A DNA stretch of 64,000 nt from Elmis aenea. Its lineage: Eukaryota > Arthropoda > Insecta > Coleoptera > Elmidae. A program made the translations under genes and the position numbers. The notes beneath the pieces were generated by a model. The model was not told the origin of the DNA and made no database searches. It saw nothing but the letters and a program-made list of their open reading frames with translations. Positions 35,501 to 47,500 of this stretch are shown piece by piece. The DNA is taken from assembly GCA_947652605.1 (NCBI GenBank), contig OX393576.1, forward strand, positions 61,356,966 through 61,420,965. Reading direction: 5' to 3'. The number at the start of each line of letters is the position of its first letter. Positions within the stretch are counted from its first letter, which is position 1.

Positions 35501-38500
35501 CATTAAATTATTAAGCTCTTAATCCTATACAACTTTTCCCACTCAACAAACTTTTTAGCACAAATAATAAAATAACCTGCGTAAACCCATAGATTGGGAC
35601 ACACTGTATAGATAAATACAATTTGAACCTGTTTTTTCCAATTTTCAATTGATTAATAGTTAATGTCTTCCCAGCAGATCACAAACAGTTTAAATTATCT
35701 ACTAGGTTTTACACAAAAAATACTAATTGTCTGATCAGATATTGTAGTAAAACTGTATTACATCTACTTAAAACAATGTAGCATGCACCATGCTTGTTTT
35801 TCAATTGGAATCATGCCATTATTATACCTGAAGAACCATCACAACCATTTGTATGAGACGTACATCCTTTTTCCATGTCTTGCATTCAACAAAAGTACAC
35901 ATCACACCAATGCAAATGTTATTTAAATTGTTACATTAATTACTCAACCTTTTACAATAATCCTAACGTTATACAGAGTGTTCTACTCAAAATGTTGACT
36001 AAAATAATCGGTTTTATTCCAACATGTAGGTACACGCAAAAAAATGCTACTGAAAAAAATAATTTGAAAAGTTTAGATCCCAAATTTTAATAGAAAGGAA
36101 TAAAAAAATATTTTAGTGCAATGAGTTAGTCTCACAAGTATACAGGGTGTCCTAAATTCGATGCTTAACATGAGAATGTCGCTCATCTAGTTCGTTGGTT
36201 CAGGAAAGGCGAAGTTGCACATATTGGTTTTGAATTTAAATCTAAAAAATTATTATCATAGTTTCTTAGTATATTTATAAAACAATAAAATAATTTACTA
36301 TTTAGTATTTTTTTAACAGCTTGAATTAAGAAGGCTATGGAAATTTTCTTTTCAGACTTGACCAAAGCGTCAAATTGCTCAATTTCGACTTTACCCAACC
36401 TTTTCGTTTTTAAGATCAGGGAGACCCGATCCTAAACCTCAAATTTGAGACACCCTGTATATGTTGAAACAAAACAATTATTTGGTAACACTATCTTAAA
36501 TGGAACACACTGCACACCCATGGTAAACATACAGCAAATAGATGACAAACAAACTGGGAGAAAAAACGCCCAAATAATTATTTACCTACTGTGTAAAATA
36601 AACATTGTTTTAACTTAAAAGAATCTTTGGAAATCTACAGGACGCTGCTTCATCTACTTTTGCAGCGTTTTAGTTTTATACTACCTTTGCTTTTGGAAGT
36701 AAATATGAATAAATAGTACCTGTTTAAGGTACATAATTGCATAAATAACACATTTATAGACACAATGCATACAAATAGTTTTATAATTCAATATGTGTGA
36801 AGTGTGAAGAGCTTTTTTTTTTTCTAGAACCAACATTAAATTACCCTCATATATTTATGTGCACTTCAGTCACTGAAAAACAACGATTTCAACATTGCAC
36901 ATAAAAATTTCCTATGGGTTAACATTAACCAGGAAACATTTAGTGCATGCACAAAAAAAAACAAATATTTACAGATACTTTATGAACTGCTGGAAATAAG
37001 TACTAGTCAGCTGTAAAACCAAACAAAAGCACCCAAGTTGTTCTTATTATGGCTTTATTAATTAACAGAACTTTCGCGTTTTATTCTGTGAGTTATTGAG
37101 TTAGAGTTTTATTGGTTTTAATAAAAAAAATTTTCGTTTCATATGTATAAAGTGTGATTACCTTGTTCGTGTTTGGTTTTCTCTAGAGCAGAACACGCGG
37201 CTCGCCATTCTTGTAATTCTGGTGATGGTATAAGTCCTGCTGATCCAGCAGAATTATCCTTACGTGCTTGCCACCAATGGTGATCATCTTTGCTAATAAT
37301 CTGCAGGATAACAATAGTTAAAACAGTTTATTCAATCCAAATATCACAGTACTAAAAAGTATGTACAGAGAAAAGGTTGTGTTTAATTTACCTGAAGAAT
37401 ATCACCAGTTTTAAAAGCAATACCAGCTTGTGCGCATGGTATTAGATCATCTTCAAGAGGATCATAATCAAATTGAGCCCTCACAAAAATCTGGAAAAGA
37501 TTAAATTCAATACAAACAGCCGAGATGTACCTACATTAACTAATATAGGAGCCAATAGCTAAAAACACTAATGTTGCAATCATGCCAGAAAGTTAACATG
37601 AGTTGTATAATTAATTAAGTATGATATACAGGGTGATTCATGATGAATGCGTCGAGTACTAATTGAGCAATTTTAACTGGTCTTGACTTAAAAAATGTAT
37701 TCGTGCAGTTTTCTTAGCAGACAAAGGATGAAATAATATTTTAAAAAAAAATCATGCCAATATGAAAAACAAGGAATTGTAAACGCCACTCTCAATATTA
37801 TTTTTTTAAATTATATTTTCAAAATTATTGCACTGCAGTTTCAAGTTTAAATTTGCTTGTATCTTAAACGTAACTTTATTTATCTTCTTGTTCATAAATC
37901 ACCCTGTGTACTATACAGCCAAAAGTACTAAATATAAGCAAATTGGCAAAAAAAGCTTAACTTAATTTTAAATAATGAAGAAGCTTTGAGTGAATATAAA
38001 CTGCATAAGTTTATTTAAAAATACTTTCATCATATAAAGAAACACGATCTCTTTTAGTCGAATATTTAAACTCTCGTTTCATTAATTAAAGAAACAAATG
38101 TATGTGTTCTTCAAGAAGAAATTCTTGTCATATAGGCAAACGATTTTTTAACTAAACTTTTATACATTGAAAATTAACCACTTAAATAATTAAAACATTT
38201 GAGCGCCAAAATCTTAACATGTAAAAGTTTAGTTACCTACATCACTTATTCGCTTTGTGAGAAGAATCTCTTCTAAAGAATGTCTAAATTAAAATTAATC
38301 TCTTGACTCAAAATTAATTCAATTGTTGTTAAAGAAGAGATTCAACTGAAAAACGAAATAAGTAAAACTTCAACAAAACTTGTCTTTAAAGCAAATCACT
38401 AGGGCAATTTTAACATTCGAGTAAAAATGTTTGAACTCAGTAGATATCATATCAAAAACGAATGTTTTAGGTAGTCTCTGTTTATAACTAAGTGTTTCTA

Positions 38501-41500
38501 TACAAATTTTTCGTGCATTTACATCTCTATAATGTGTGCCAGATACCACAAAACTTAATAAACTTCGTAACAGCTAATTTAAATCTAAATCTAACTAAAT
38601 TTAAAAAACTTCAGGTATAAAACTGCACCATGAGCACTAAACTAAAAGCACATCACACCAGAACCCGATATAGACAAGGTACTTACTAGTACTGGTAGTG
38701 GTTTGATCCTGAACAACTAGACGAACCCAGAACAAAACAGGAAAAATTAAATTCAATTGAAAGTTTACCTAATATCTACTTTATTTGCTTACAAAGGTAA
38801 CTTACACAGATTTGCTATTTCTAAGCGTGATTAAGATATAGTGCATTTTATAAAAGTAAAAAAAAAGAATGCCTAAGAATTCAAAATCTAATATGCATAT
38901 TTAATATTTTGTTAACCTAGCATTGAATAATACTACTGGGTTTTCAAATAATAAAAAAACTTTATTATGCAAACCTTAATTAATTGAATTTCGATTGTAT
39001 TTATTTTAACGACTGAAAACTGTGTTTATTTAATGACTTTTGTTCAATTGGAATTTAAATAAACCTAACAGGGCCTTTGAGAGTAAATGCGAGGCCGGGG
39101 CAAACAATGTTTTTGAGTCCCTTAAAAATTAAAAACTATAAGGGATAAATATGGTCGTTCAGTGATATATGTTATAAAACTGTTATTTCAACTACATAAA
39201 TATTATGTATTTTTTTCTAACAAATCAAGTTAAAAATTGAGGCCCCTAAAACTGTGAGGCCCAGGGCATCTGCCCCTCCCCCCTAATAAGGCCTGAACCT
39301 TAACATTTAGGTAAAAATAATTTTCAGACTACTCAAGAATGCAAATTATCCAAATCTTTGTTTTTCCCAGAGCAAAAACCTTTTTTTTTGCTTAGTTCTA
39401 ACCACTTTATTCTTATTATTTAGCCCTTTTTATAAATACCTTAAATTAAAATTACAAATTAATAACGTAAAAAAATCGCTATGTTTGTTCATGAAAGCGC
39501 TATACCTTATATTCGTAAATTTTATCATCTATGAGTCATTTAAAGCAGAGAGTGGATTATTTATTTAATAGATTAAAGAATTAGTGAAATTATTGCCATA
39601 ATAGCTTTATTGATTACCCATAAAAACCTTCTAATTATAGAAACCAATTAGTACTAAATATTTTACAACTGAATACCACCATTACACAATTATTTAATCT
39701 TAATATTTCACCTGATATTTCGTTAATTCTTGAAGCGTATAAAATATAATGCCAATTATTATTACAAATAAAATTACTGTACATAATTTGTATACTACTT
39801 AGAAACGTAAGCAGTTAAGTAAATACGACAAAATGAAAATAAAATGATATATGCAACATAAGTCTAAAGAAACTACATATCTGGTGTGATGGGATGTGCT
39901 TTAAGAGTACAGTCGTAGGTATACGTTAGGTAAATTGAATCTGCATAAATCTGCTTAATATGTTCAAAATATGCTGTGCATGAATGAAAACAAAAACAGG
40001 TGTGGACGAATGATACACACAGAAAACAAAAAACAATATATTAAAAATAATAGCAAATAGTCTTTAGGTAACACGTGCGACATATAAAGGATATTGAAAA
40101 CGAAAGTTATAACTTCACATATATTTCACCCTTGTACATATTTACCTGCTGCGTGTTCAGAAATGTATAGCCTTATAAATCTATTTTAGAGTCGTTATTC
40201 TGGACATGCAAATTCTTAACCTGCTTAGATTTCAAAATATATTCAGTTGCATAAGATTTTTAAATAAAGAAACAATGAAATATGATATCTCGAAGGGAGC
40301 ACTAGGGTTTCTTCCGTGAATTTACTGAATTTTTGGTAGTTTTGAGTCATGGGAAAAAACCGACTGAACTTATTATACAATAAAAATATTTAAAATAAAA
40401 ATTTTTCATTACCTATTTGTATTGTATATGTGCAATACCTTTTAACTTATTTGATAAGTAGCTAAACCAAGACAAGAATGTAATAAAGCACATTTGTTTA
40501 TTTGACAGCAATAAAATTGGAATTGTAAAATAACATGAATAAAGTACTTTTGAAAAGAAGTGAAGTACGTGGAGATAGACGAATTATTTGTTTATTAAAA
40601 TATTTGCATAATTTAGAAGTACAAAGAGATGTTTTTTTTTTTATTGTTGTAGAATGTTTGGATGTACCTTAAGGCTGCGGCTACATTACAACCATATTCG
40701 CGCGAATCAAACAAACCAATGCAAGTGTAGACGTAATGGGTATCTGATATCCCTGTGTGGCACACACATTCCGCTTTTAATCGTTCCGGGTATGTGACAT
40801 CCCGTAGCGAGCATACAAGATACAAAGAGCGCGTTTTTTACGTACCGGGTTACTGATAGCATGAACCAAGCACACAAGGCGCATTTTTATCCGTTCAGTG
40901 TTTCTTATACAGGGTGTTTCATAATTGAATGCTGATCCCTAAGGATCCATAAAAAAAAGTCAAGAGGCCATTTTTACTAAGGGATAAAGCAAAATTATAA
41001 AAATAATATTTATTTTGAAAAAAAAAAACAGTGGCGTATCATTTTTTTCATAAAAATATTCAAGGACATGTTAGTACGGACGCTATTGGTAGAAATATAA
41101 CAACTTTTTTTTCTGAAAAAAAATGTGTTTTTATGCCTAGTTAGTACATATATACTTACTAAAATTCAAAATAATATACAAAGCGGTATCAAAAATATTA
41201 CGAAAAAACCGACATTTTTTCAACTTTTAACACCCTGTATCTCAAAAATATGGCGGTTGCGGACCTACATTGATATGAAATTTTTTTCTTAAAATCATCC
41301 AAGGAATAATACCTTTAAGGATCAGCATTCAATTATGAAACACCCTATATACCTACCAGAGTAAGCACACACACATCCCTTATTCGTTTCGGATATCTTA
41401 TTTCCCGAAACGAGCACACAGCACACACTGGCGTTATGGGTATCTGGTATTCCAGAGTGAGCACAAAACAGACACTTTTTATCGTTATGGGTATCTGATA

Positions 41501-44500
41501 TCCCAGTACTGGCATAACAATCAAGCCGTTTATTCGTATGACATTCCAGAGCGAGCACATAGCACGCAGTTCTTATTCGTTCATGTATCTAATATTCACG
41601 AACGAGCACACAATACGCGCTCCGAGGTGCAATTTCTACAGAAACCAAATCTAATAGTCAGCTAGTTGGATTTTTATTCATTATTTCACGTGACTCAACA
41701 CACAAATTTATAGCAATTCAAATTGAAGAAACAGTTACTTTGTAATACTTAAATTGAAAACGTTATTTGCATCAACATTGAATTACAAAAGTTTTCATTT
41801 CCTAGAACTTTGTGGATAAAGCAAGCCAACAGGAAATTTAATTATTTTTTTTATTGAAACCATCGGTTTTACAGTACAACATTGGCTAGTCGTTTGTAAA
41901 AGTATTAAAAACTTTCGTTATATCAGCAATTTCATTTGGACTGGAACACCTGATTAGGGTAAAACAATTTCGCCATTGTTAAAGAACGTACAATATATTT
42001 CCAATAAAGATATCTGTTCAAACAGCGTTTAACGTAGCACAATCCCAATTAACTTTTATCTTTGGAAAACCACAAGCATGGTTCGTACTCAATGCACATC
42101 TGTCAAAACTATAATCAGATTACTTCATGAAAAAACTGATTTATTGTTGCAAAAAAGGCAGGTTCGTATTTGGAAACAAAACTGCGACATTTCCATAAGC
42201 TCATTAAATATTCATAAAACTTTTTCCACAAGCAAACAAGAAACGGCGTTAACTTAAATACGCTGTTCTCAATAAAGCAATTAAAAACGTTTTCCGAGAA
42301 TTGGAACGAATTTCAAAATCATGCAGACTACAATGCAGTAATTTAAAGTAAAATGCGAAATGTACATACCTCGCAAGGGGGCGGTGCACTTCGGTATGAC
42401 GGAACTATTTTGAAAGTAATTGAACCTCTTGCTTCCCTCTGAAAATATTAATAAACTGTTAGAACTATGCTCAACTCCATAACTTTAGAATTGATTAAAT
42501 CTTTCGTTACATAAGTTGAGCTAAAAATCATGTACCTTACTATCTCTTTTACAAGCACAGTGGATCAGTTTCGAATCTCCCATCCTTGGCCAGTAGCTTT
42601 GTTAATTAATCTAATGATGAAGAGACGAGAGTCTCGAAACTTTTTTAGTTTTCCAACAAAATAGTTTCTTTAAATATAACAGCATAGGCAATTTTTATAA
42701 TAACTTACTTACTTTTATTATATTTAAAACGAATCACACTCAATTCAAAGATTTACTTAAAAGATATTGCGTTGTCTAACAAGTTCCATTTTTAACATTA
42801 AATAATAAGCCTTTGTGTACTTACGAGAATTTTTTGAAGTGCATTAACGGATTGGTTTTGTACAGGAATTGCGTTAATTTCACGTATTTCGTCACCGACA
42901 TGCAATGTAGCCTGACGATGGATCATTCCTCCATGCATTATCCTGGCAACAATACATTTACCATCCTCGTTCATCTTTAATGTAATACCCTGGAAAGAAA
43001 AAAGATAAGTTGATTTGAGATCAGAACTAGAGATTTATTAGTAGGTACCCTATTATTTAAAAAAAAAATTCTGGTTATATTCGGAACAACACTTGAGAAA
43101 TTTGGAATGAAAATTAACCAAAAGAAGACGGAAACAATAATTATAGGAAAAAATACACAACAGCACAATATGGAGCTGATTGGAGCAAATCTAAAACAAG
43201 TACAAAAATTTAAAAAACACAAAAAGACTTTGGAAGCAACTGAGATGACATTCCTGAGAAAAATAGAAAATAAAACCAAATTGGACAAAATTAGAAATAC
43301 AACACGCAGAGAAAATTTAAAAGCGAAACCAATAAGAATTAAAATAGAAGAAGGAATACTACGATGGTTCGGACATGTAAAACGTATGGACAACATAAGG
43401 TTAACAAGAAAGGTGTTGGAAGCGAGAAGTACCAAAGGGAAAAGGAGAGGCTGACCAAGGAAAAGGTGGCAAGAAAGAGTATCATAAAACAAGCACTGGA
43501 CAGTAGTGGAATAAAGTGGGAGGACGTAGGGAATAAGACTCAAAACAAAAAAGAGTGGAGGATGATACGGAAAACTCCAACAAATGAAAAATGATAAATG
43601 GTAGCTCAACTGCTCCTTCAATGCCTTACACCCGTAAGGGTAGATGGCGACATGGATTAAGTAAGTAACAATTGTTTTGGATTCTATCCGACTAATTTAT
43701 GTACCTATTTATAGTAATATGGGGAAAAGATGCCATTAGCGTGAAGTTGACCAAGAGCAATTTGCTTTATTTATGGTATGGTAAAAATTCTATTAAATAA
43801 TATTTTAAAAATTGATTTAAACCGTCCTTCCATGTATACTAGGCTTATATCCTTTTTTAAAAGTCTGAAATGGATTTTCAAAGCAACTCAATACCAACTA
43901 CGATATTGGTGGTTTAGCTAACTGAAGGCTTTAAAATTTTGAGCTGTGTAAAATAATCCAAACGTCAGTTAAGTTTTACACCTGGAAACACAACGAAACG
44001 ATTTCATAACAGTATTTGCTGTAAGTGAAGTTTGCATGATTTGTAGGCAGCAAAGCAAATAACATACATAGCTACAAGCGTTAAGTTCAGGGGTCAAATG
44101 TGTATTTTTAATATCAAATGTAAGCGAAAATTTATTATTTTAACGCATGAAGTGGGGGTTACTAATTTAAAAATTACCGTAAAATTTTTAATTAAATGCG
44201 AGTTTTAAATTGTTTTTAAAGTATGCAGTAATATGAAATAATTAAAAATTATCGTTAACATTTCATTTTAGCTCAAACTCGAGGAAATATTAATAAAACT
44301 TTCTCAGACATTTTCATTTACTGCAAACTAATTTCAAACAAAAATATAATTTCGTATCATGATATCTATAACACCATGAACCTCAGGTAGAAACTAATAA
44401 TAATTACACTCCTTTAATCAACTAAAAAGTGAAAAATCGTCGCATAATCATAACACAATAAATATGATTTCTCCTTTCCTCATCCAGTTATTCTAAACTG

Positions 44501-47500
44501 TCAAACAAATATGCCCTATTTCATGTTTTAGTGTAAAACAACTTAAAAAAAAAAACTCTTCATTTCCATTATCGATAACACTCAGTTTAATTAAAGATTT
44601 TTACCTTTTAAAACTAAAAGAACATAAAACGAAAATGCAGTGCTTTTACAAGTCTAAAAGGCAATGTCCATTAAATTAGATTACAGCAGCTATAATAAAA
44701 ATGTATGATCATCCCTGGAATATTTCGAAAAAGGGAAATGAACGCAGTTTTACAGCTAAAACTTAATGCTACACTGCTGAAATAAAACAGGACTGCTATT
44801 TTAAATATCCGTCACTTGAAGTTAACTAACAGCATACTCACTTTGCAGAAGCACAAACTTATAAATCAGAAATAAAATTTTTTGCACATAAAATCACGTT
44901 TTGAAATGACAACTTCAATTTTTGGTAAAAGGATTTAAAATTGAACGCAGAAGAAAATTAAATATGCGATGAATTTACATCATTGACAGCCTAATATTTC
45001 ATTTAGTTTTTATTTAGTCATGAGTCCCTCTATAAGTTTCTCCACTCCTGCCTATCGTTAGCTAATTGTGGCACAAATCTCTAGCTGGCCCCTTTTTTTC
45101 TAGTCTCTGCCTAGGTGTGGGACTGTTGAGTTGTGTTGTGCAGACTTTTTTTCATGTTTTTCTGTCTTGTGCTACATTTTTTATGTCTTTCCATTTGATG
45201 TTTATATCCGTTGCTGCTTTTTCAAAACTTTTTCTTGGTCTGCCTATTTTGTTTTTCCCTGTGATCTTGCTTCATAGGCTTTTCTGGTTAACCTTTCTTC
45301 TTTCATCCTATAAATGTGACCCAGCCAGCTGTCTTTCTTGTATTTTTGTTTCAACTGATTTTACCTTTAATTGTTCTCTATATGTTTCATTTCTGATTCT
45401 ATCTTTTTTGGTTTTTCCTTGGATTTTCCTTAGAAATCTCATTTAAGCTGCATTCACTCGGCTACTATTTTTATTTGTAAGTGTCCACGTTTCACTTCCG
45501 TACAAAAGTGCCGGAGTTACTACCTTTTTGACCAGTTCTACTTTTGTTCGTTTTGAGAGTTTTGCATTTCCAAAAAATGTTGTTCTTAAACTGTTATGTA
45601 TTCTTCCCACATTTCTTGTCATTTCGCTTATTTTTTTGTCCATTCCCCCATTTTTCTCTATGATCACACCTAAATATTTAAATCTTTCTACCTGTTCCAA
45701 CCTAAGCCCATTTAAAGTGATGTTAGGCATTTTGTTCTCTGTTGTAACGATCATAGTTTTAATATTTTCTACATTTATTATCGGGGGTAATTACACGAGA
45801 GCTTTGTTTTTAGCCGGACAAACTTGCGTTGCTACGAAAGTTTGGTTGCTAGGAAAGTCGACGAGACAAAACTGTCTGATAAAACAACGAGCCCTTAGGA
45901 CGAGTTGTTTTATCTTTGACAGTTGTCGAGTCAAGAGTTGCCTAATGCCTAATTTACATTGGTATAGTAGCTAAAGCAAGTTACTAAATCAAGTAGCTAA
46001 AGCAAGTCACTAATCAAGTAGCAAAACTTGTCAAAATTTTGGTTTAGTGAGTGTTTACACAATATATACGAGGTCTACACCCAATTTAAGGAAATTGTTT
46101 AGTATTTGACAATAAATGAAGTATAGTCTTTAAGTATATAGTAATGATTTCTATTTACTTTACTCAAAAAGTCACTAAATTGTTTACTTGCGCAAGTACT
46201 AAACAAAACTGTCTACACGGTGCCAGTAGCTAAATTTAGTTACTTGATTTAGTTACTTGCATTAGCTACTATACCAATGTAAATTAGGCATAATAAAAAG
46301 TAGTAACTTAACTTGAGTTTAGTAAAAGCAAGTTTGTCCCGGATAAAAACAGAGCTCGAGTGTAATTCGGTACGATAACTGCACGAATAAATTATAACCT
46401 TCAAAAAATAACTAACCAAACGTCAAAATCTTTTAGTCATAAGTCGGTTGCATGGTAACAAAAGTTACATGCAAAAATGCAAGTGGATATTTAGTTAGGT
46501 ACCTTTTTATCCGCTGTCATAACGACAAAACGTGACGTCATTATGGAGAATTTAACATATGAGTGCAGTTATCAGTTATAATATATTAAGGGAACATTAT
46601 TTTGCCGGTAAAATTATTGACAAAAGTTTGTTACTTTGGTAACATCCTGAGACAAAAGACATGACAAAATCCTGAGCCGAAGGCGAGGGATTTTGTCATT
46701 CATTTTGTCGAGGGATGTTACCTATAAGTAACAAACTTGAGTTAAAATTTTTCCTGCAAAATAATGTTCCGAAATATATTTGATTAGACTATTTCCCAAA
46801 TAAGATACCAAAAATAATTACAATTTTCGTTTATTATTTGTTAACATTTTCGATAGCGTACCAACCTCTGTAGCGCATTTAAATCGTAACTCCTTTCCTT
46901 GCAAAAATTTTCAAATTGTTTCCATATTGACATTTTGGATGCAACAGTATTTTTGGGAGTTATATTTGCAACAGTTTTTTGTATTTCTTCTATGGAAGTT
47001 ATTCCGAAACGGCTCATGTCAAATAATATATTTTACAACTGTCAAACATCTGTAAACAAACAACCAGGTTGCTAAGGATATAATTGACATGACAACGGGA
47101 TGTTTTCGCTATTTTGGAGGTGAAAAAATCCCTAGGGATTTTATCGCTTAAAAATGAACGTGATTGGTCAAAACATTAAGGCGTGACTATAATTTGACAA
47201 AGTGATTGGTTTATATCAGTTTATATGACCATGAGGGGAATAGTCACATTAATTTTTTCCAATTCCTTGTTTAGAGTTTCTAGATTATGTTGCAAATTCT
47301 TTTCTGTTTCCACGACTAAGACCATGTCGTCTGCGAACATTAACTCAGTTATGTTTAATTTTTCCATTTTCCAGTTGCCTAGATGAAACGGTCTCATTTT
47401 TTGTTTTACTTCTTTAATTACCCTATCAATGACTACTTCCTGAGAATAATAGTGGGCTGAGCACGCATCCTTGTTTTAAGCCCTATTTTGTTTCAGACTC

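Larger units (their letters stand above)
45789..46367. mobile_element. TIR element with AATTACACTCGAGCTC-type ends, carrying a nested MITE
   Basis: AATTACACGAGAGCTTTGTT (left) is matched by the inverse of the right end (AACAGAGCTCGAGTGTAATT), then CCGGACAAACTTG against CAAGTTTGTCCCGG. Without the nested 345 bp it is about 234 bp. It contains a hairpin at 45857-45932. Confidence 0.8.

Noticed and set aside
41322..41560. Two Cys-rich repeated frames on the minus strand (ISDTHN and YQIPIT repeats)
   Set aside because: They follow the minisatellite in different frames, each repeating its own motif, as expected for a tandem repeat read by chance.
42977..43621. 214-codon open frame on the minus strand
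   Set aside because: It is the complement of the RTE-like LINE fragment on the plus strand, which has recognisable reverse-transcriptase tail motifs; the minus reading is a Phe/Leu-rich shadow.
45066..45974. Plus-strand open frames of 126 and 148 codons
   Set aside because: Shadows of the minus-strand LINE fragment; hydrophobic composition is the reverse complement of Lys/Glu-rich coding.
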